This document shows, one piece after another, positions 56,777 to 60,000 of a DNA stretch of 60,000 nucleotides. A program made the position numbers and the translations under genes. The stretch spans positions 94,011,247 to 94,071,246 of the forward strand of contig CM043954.1 of NCBI GenBank assembly GCA_014529385.2. The letters are read 5' to 3'. Within the stretch, counting starts at the first letter, position 1, and each line of letters begins with the position of its first letter. Source of the DNA: Adiantum capillus-veneris (Eukaryota > Streptophyta > Polypodiopsida > Polypodiales > Pteridaceae). Under the pieces are notes generated by a model. It was given only the letters and a program-made list of their open reading frames with translations. It was not told where the DNA came from and did not search any database.

Positions 56777-57180
56777 GTTGCATGGCTTACCTTGTAGGCT
56801 GGGAGGTACCGAAGCAAAAGCAAGGACAAGCAGCACTTACAAGTTTGCACTACTAGATTGTCTAGCCGTTCGAACAAGTTGCGAGGGGGGGGGGGGGGTT
56901 TCATTGTGTTGGTTGTGTTGGCCAAACGTTAAGAGTTACTCCAAAAAAATGTGTGCCATGTTATTTAAAACTAAACGAACAGAGGGTGTGGCCGTAGCAT
57001 GTGTGCACCACAAGAGTGGTAGAGAAAAAGTGAAATTCCTCTTTGCACCTCTCACCATCCACTAGTCACCATCATATTAACTTTGAGTGCTGACATTTCA
57101 AGACATTAAAAAACAATTCACACCATATAATTTTAAAAGTTGATTAATTGTTGGCATTTCAAGTCATTTGCAAAAAAAAA
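56777..57180. other. Unassigned sequence right of the PLE
   Basis: It begins with TGCATGGCTTACCTTGTAGG, which is also present at 36977. It includes a G tract at 56884-56898. No gene was recognised. Confidence 0.5.
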
Positions 57181-57347
57181 ATCAAATCATATAATTTTAA
57201 AAGTTGATTGTTCACATCATGGATTGCTTAATAAACTATAAAGAACAATGCAATGTTAAAAAAAATCAAATCATATAATTTTAAAAGTTGATTGTTCACA
57301 TCATGGATTGCTTAATAAACTATAAAGAACAATGCAATGTTAAATGC
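57181..57347. repeat. 84-bp tandem duplication
   Basis: ATCAAATCATATAATTTTAA starts at 57181 and again at 57265, with the following TTGATTGTTCACATCATGG and ATAAACTATAAAGAACAATG repeated exactly. A weaker partial copy precedes it at about 57124. Confidence 0.95.
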
Positions 57348-58139
57348 TATTTGACACACACACATATATGAGAAAGAACCTTACAAATGTGTGTTGGCAA
57401 TCGTGTCTCTCTCTCTCTCTCTCAACATGTCAAATGTGTTCTAATAATTGCTAAATTTATTACATGGAAAATTGTTGCCTTCTTGAGGCCATCGTGAAAT
57501 ATTTACCTTGTTTTATTTACATACACTATTCATTGAAGAAACGCTAGGCTTGTAATTTTCACCTGTACCATTTTATCAAATCTCTGGTGCACTACTTTTT
57601 GGCCAACTAAAAAGGATTTAAAGAACAAGTAATTAATGAGTGTACTCGTAAGAGTTTGATCCCATTATGCAAAATATTAACTCATTAGATATATTTTTTG
57701 ATACTTTAACTTATGAAAGCATCTTTTTATTTAGCATTCCATTTCATTTAATTGTTTTATTATTTCTTATACATTTCTTCTTATGAAAACATTAAAATAT
57801 TTTTTTGTTTTAATTTATGAATGAGTCGTATTATGTTATTTTTATTATGCCTCGTTTCCATTTTATTGGACTAGATAAGTAGTCTTTAGTAAAGGGTTGG
57901 AATTTGGGTGCATCTCTGGACCATTGGATAAAGCTTGCGGATGAGTACGACATGGCAAGATGATAATAGACTTTTTTTATAAATTGTTGTAGGCTCTTGT
58001 GAGAGGGTGTTGACATTTGTGTACCTCTCTTTTTAATGAGGGGCATTTACTATTGTGTCAAACATTATTTTTATGCTTTTGGAATATATAGTAATCTAAA
58101 TAGTTCATTGTTACACCTTAAAATATATATATATATATA
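57348..58139. other. AT-rich spacer
   Basis: Contains a TC run at 57406-57424 and a TA run at about 58122-58140. No gene was seen. Confidence 0.6.
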
Positions 58140-59960
58140 ATTTTATTATATATGTGGACCGAGGCACTCCCGAGCACAAAATGTAGTTTCAACAACACCT
58201 TACTAACAATATCATCGTGAATTCTTTTGCCCATGACAACATCTTGTGTAATGCCAAATGCCTTCAAGGTGCAAGTGTATGTGATTACATTTGGAGAGAT
58301 GCCCTCTCTCTGCATCATTGAAAACAACCCAAAGCTTCCGGACCCCGACCTTTGCCTTCAAGATGCAAGTGTATGTGATTGTATCTGGAGTGAAAATCCT
58401 TGCCTTGCATCCGCTAAAAACAGGCGTAAGCTTCTTGGCCTTGCCCAAGTGGACATATCCTGCAATCAATGCATTCCAAGAGGTGACATCCCGGACATGA
58501 AGCTCCTCAAGCACTTTTTGTGCTTTATGAATTGCACCATATTTGGCATACATGTCGACCAAGGTAGTGCCAAAAGTAGTTCATTTCCTCTGGTGAGACA
58601 TCCTCACTTTGCATCCATTGAAAATAGCTTGACCCTGCCCAATTAGATATATCCCACAATCAATGCCTTCCAAGAGATGACATCCCGGATAGGAGGCTCC
58701 TCAAATGCTTTGTGTGCTTTATGAAGTGCACCACATTTAGCATACATGTTGACCAAAGTAGTGCCAAGCGTATATGATTGCATCTTGAGAGATACCCTCA
58801 CTTCGGATTCATCAAAAAGAGCTCGGAGCTTCTTGGCCTTGCCCAAGTTGGTCATATCCCGCAATTAGTGCCTTCCAAGAGAACATCCCAGACACTAAGC
58901 TCCTCGAGTTCTTTTTGTGCTTTATGAAGTGCACCACATCTGGCATATAGACAATGCCAAGCACGACGTTTTCTTTAACAATGACAAACTAACTATATCA
59001 TCATGAATTCTTTTGGCCATATTAGCATATTGGGCTGCACCCACTATCAGTGCATTTCAAGAGACAACATCCTCGATAGGATTGCAAGCATACTTGATTG
59101 CATTTGGAGAAATGCCCTCACTATGCATCTACCAAAAAGAACCCACAGCTTCATCACCCTAATGCCTTCAAGATGCAAGCATATGTGATTGCATTTGAGA
59201 GACATCCTCGCTTTGCATCCACCAAAAACAGTCGAGAGCTTCTTGGTACTACTACCCAAGTTGAGCATATCCCACAATCAATGCATTCCAAGAGACGACA
59301 TCACGGACAAGAAGCACATCCTTGATTTGCACGTGCCAAAAGCAGCCTAGAGCTTCTTGGCCCTAGCCAAGCTGGGCATATCCCGTAATCACTACATTCC
59401 AAGAGGTGACATCTCGGACAGGAAGCTCCTTGAGTACTTTTTGTGCTTTATGATGTGCACCACATCTGGCACACATGTCGACCTAGACAGTGCCAAGCAT
59501 GAAGTTTTCTTTCAACAACCACTAACTAACAATATCATCATGAATTCTTTTGGCCATATCAACATCTTGGGCACCACCCACAATCAATGCATTCCAAGAG
59601 ACAACTTTCCGGACAGGATTGCAAGTGTACATGATTGCATTTGTAGAGATGCCCTTACTTTGTATCTGTCAAAAAAGATCATAGATTCCTCACCCTGACA
59701 TCTTCAAGATGCAAGCACATGTGATTGCATTTGGAGAGACATCCTCGCTTTGCATCTACCAAAAACATACCAGAGCTTCTTGGCCCTACCAAAGTCGTGC
59801 ATATCTCACAATCAATGCATTCCAAGAGATTACATTCCAAACAAGAAGCTCTTCAGGCACTTTTTGTGCTTAATGAAGTGCACCACATCCGGCATACATG
59901 TCCAACAACAAGGAAAAGCCAAGCAAAAAGTTTTCTATCAAGAACCACCTCTCTTTTCTT
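58140..59960 (-). pseudogene. Pentatricopeptide repeat (PPR) pseudogene, PLS-type
   Basis: Minus frames at 58118-58327, 58212-58562, 58643-58864, 59047-59277 and others carry MVDMYAKYGAIHKAQKVLEE, HVRDVTSWNALIAGYVHLG, DTITYTCILKA and GKRIHDDIV, the L, S and P motifs of plant organellar RNA-binding PPR proteins. The complement of the RDVxSWNALI motif occurs at about 58464, 58656, 58868, 59048, 59276, 59388, 59582 and 59812. Spacing varies from about 112 to 230 bases and frames shift repeatedly, so whole motifs were lost. No E/DYW domain is seen. The 5' part may continue beyond 60000. Confidence 0.88.
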
Positions 59961-59967
59961 TTTCTAG

Positions 59968-59969
59968 GC

Positions 59970-60000
<31 letters not shown>
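59968..60000. repeat. TC microsatellite at the window end
   Basis: TC run cut by the window edge. Confidence 0.97.

Overview
The window reads as intergenic, transposon-filled DNA from a large land-plant nuclear genome. The most likely source is a fern or a related seed-free plant. Evidence: a PLS-type pentatricopeptide repeat (PPR) pseudogene, plant-type Ty3/gypsy, Ty1/copia, PIF/Harbinger, hAT and CACTA-like elements, a Penelope-like element (PLE), a LINE, and very many GA/TC and TG/AC microsatellites. The taxonomic placement is inference. No intact host gene, tRNA or rRNA gene was recognised. Nearly every readable protein fragment belongs to a mobile element and is broken by stops and frameshifts.

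Layout. 1-1.6 kb: TA repeat, then a degenerate ~290-bp satellite whose units each carry a palindrome. 3.2-14.3 kb (minus strand): an old Ty3/gypsy element running gag, protease, RT, RNase H, integrase remnants. Its gag is split by a 1.8-kb element with ~0.5-kb terminal inverted repeats (10.24-12.03 kb), and the same satellite recurs at 12.8-13.8 kb in its leader. 15.2-20.4 kb: simple repeats, small duplications and unassigned sequence. 20.4-23.8 kb (minus): a complete, young, non-autonomous Ty1/copia element with 190-bp LTRs and a perfect 5-bp target duplication. 24.3-27.0 and 32.7-33.3 kb (minus): RT and endonuclease parts of what may be one LINE. Between them lie a promoter-like GGGCCC block, telomere-like CCATAA repeats, a broken unknown gene, a hAT transposase tail, a RING-finger fragment and a second Ty3/gypsy pol fragment. 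35.2-36.6 kb (minus): a decayed PIF/Harbinger element with DDE nuclease and SANT-like reading frames.

37-57 kb is the most structured part. A Penelope-like reverse transcriptase (minus strand) is bracketed by two ~2.1-kb direct repeats that resemble the pseudo-LTRs of Penelope elements. Its ORF is split by a 10.24-kb LTR retrotransposon (43225-53464, plus strand) with ~2.0-kb LTRs. Conceptually removing that insertion and one copy of ACGT restores the PLE reading frame. The left direct repeat also holds a 1337-bp CACTA-like element flanked by TTAA, and the right repeat preserves the matching empty site. Order of events: PLE first, then the two insertions.

58.1-60.0 kb: a minus-strand PPR pseudogene with eight recognisable copies of one motif, ending in a TC repeat. 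Two features deserve expert attention: the nested PLE with its direct repeats and hairpin, and the foldback element with internal palindromes.
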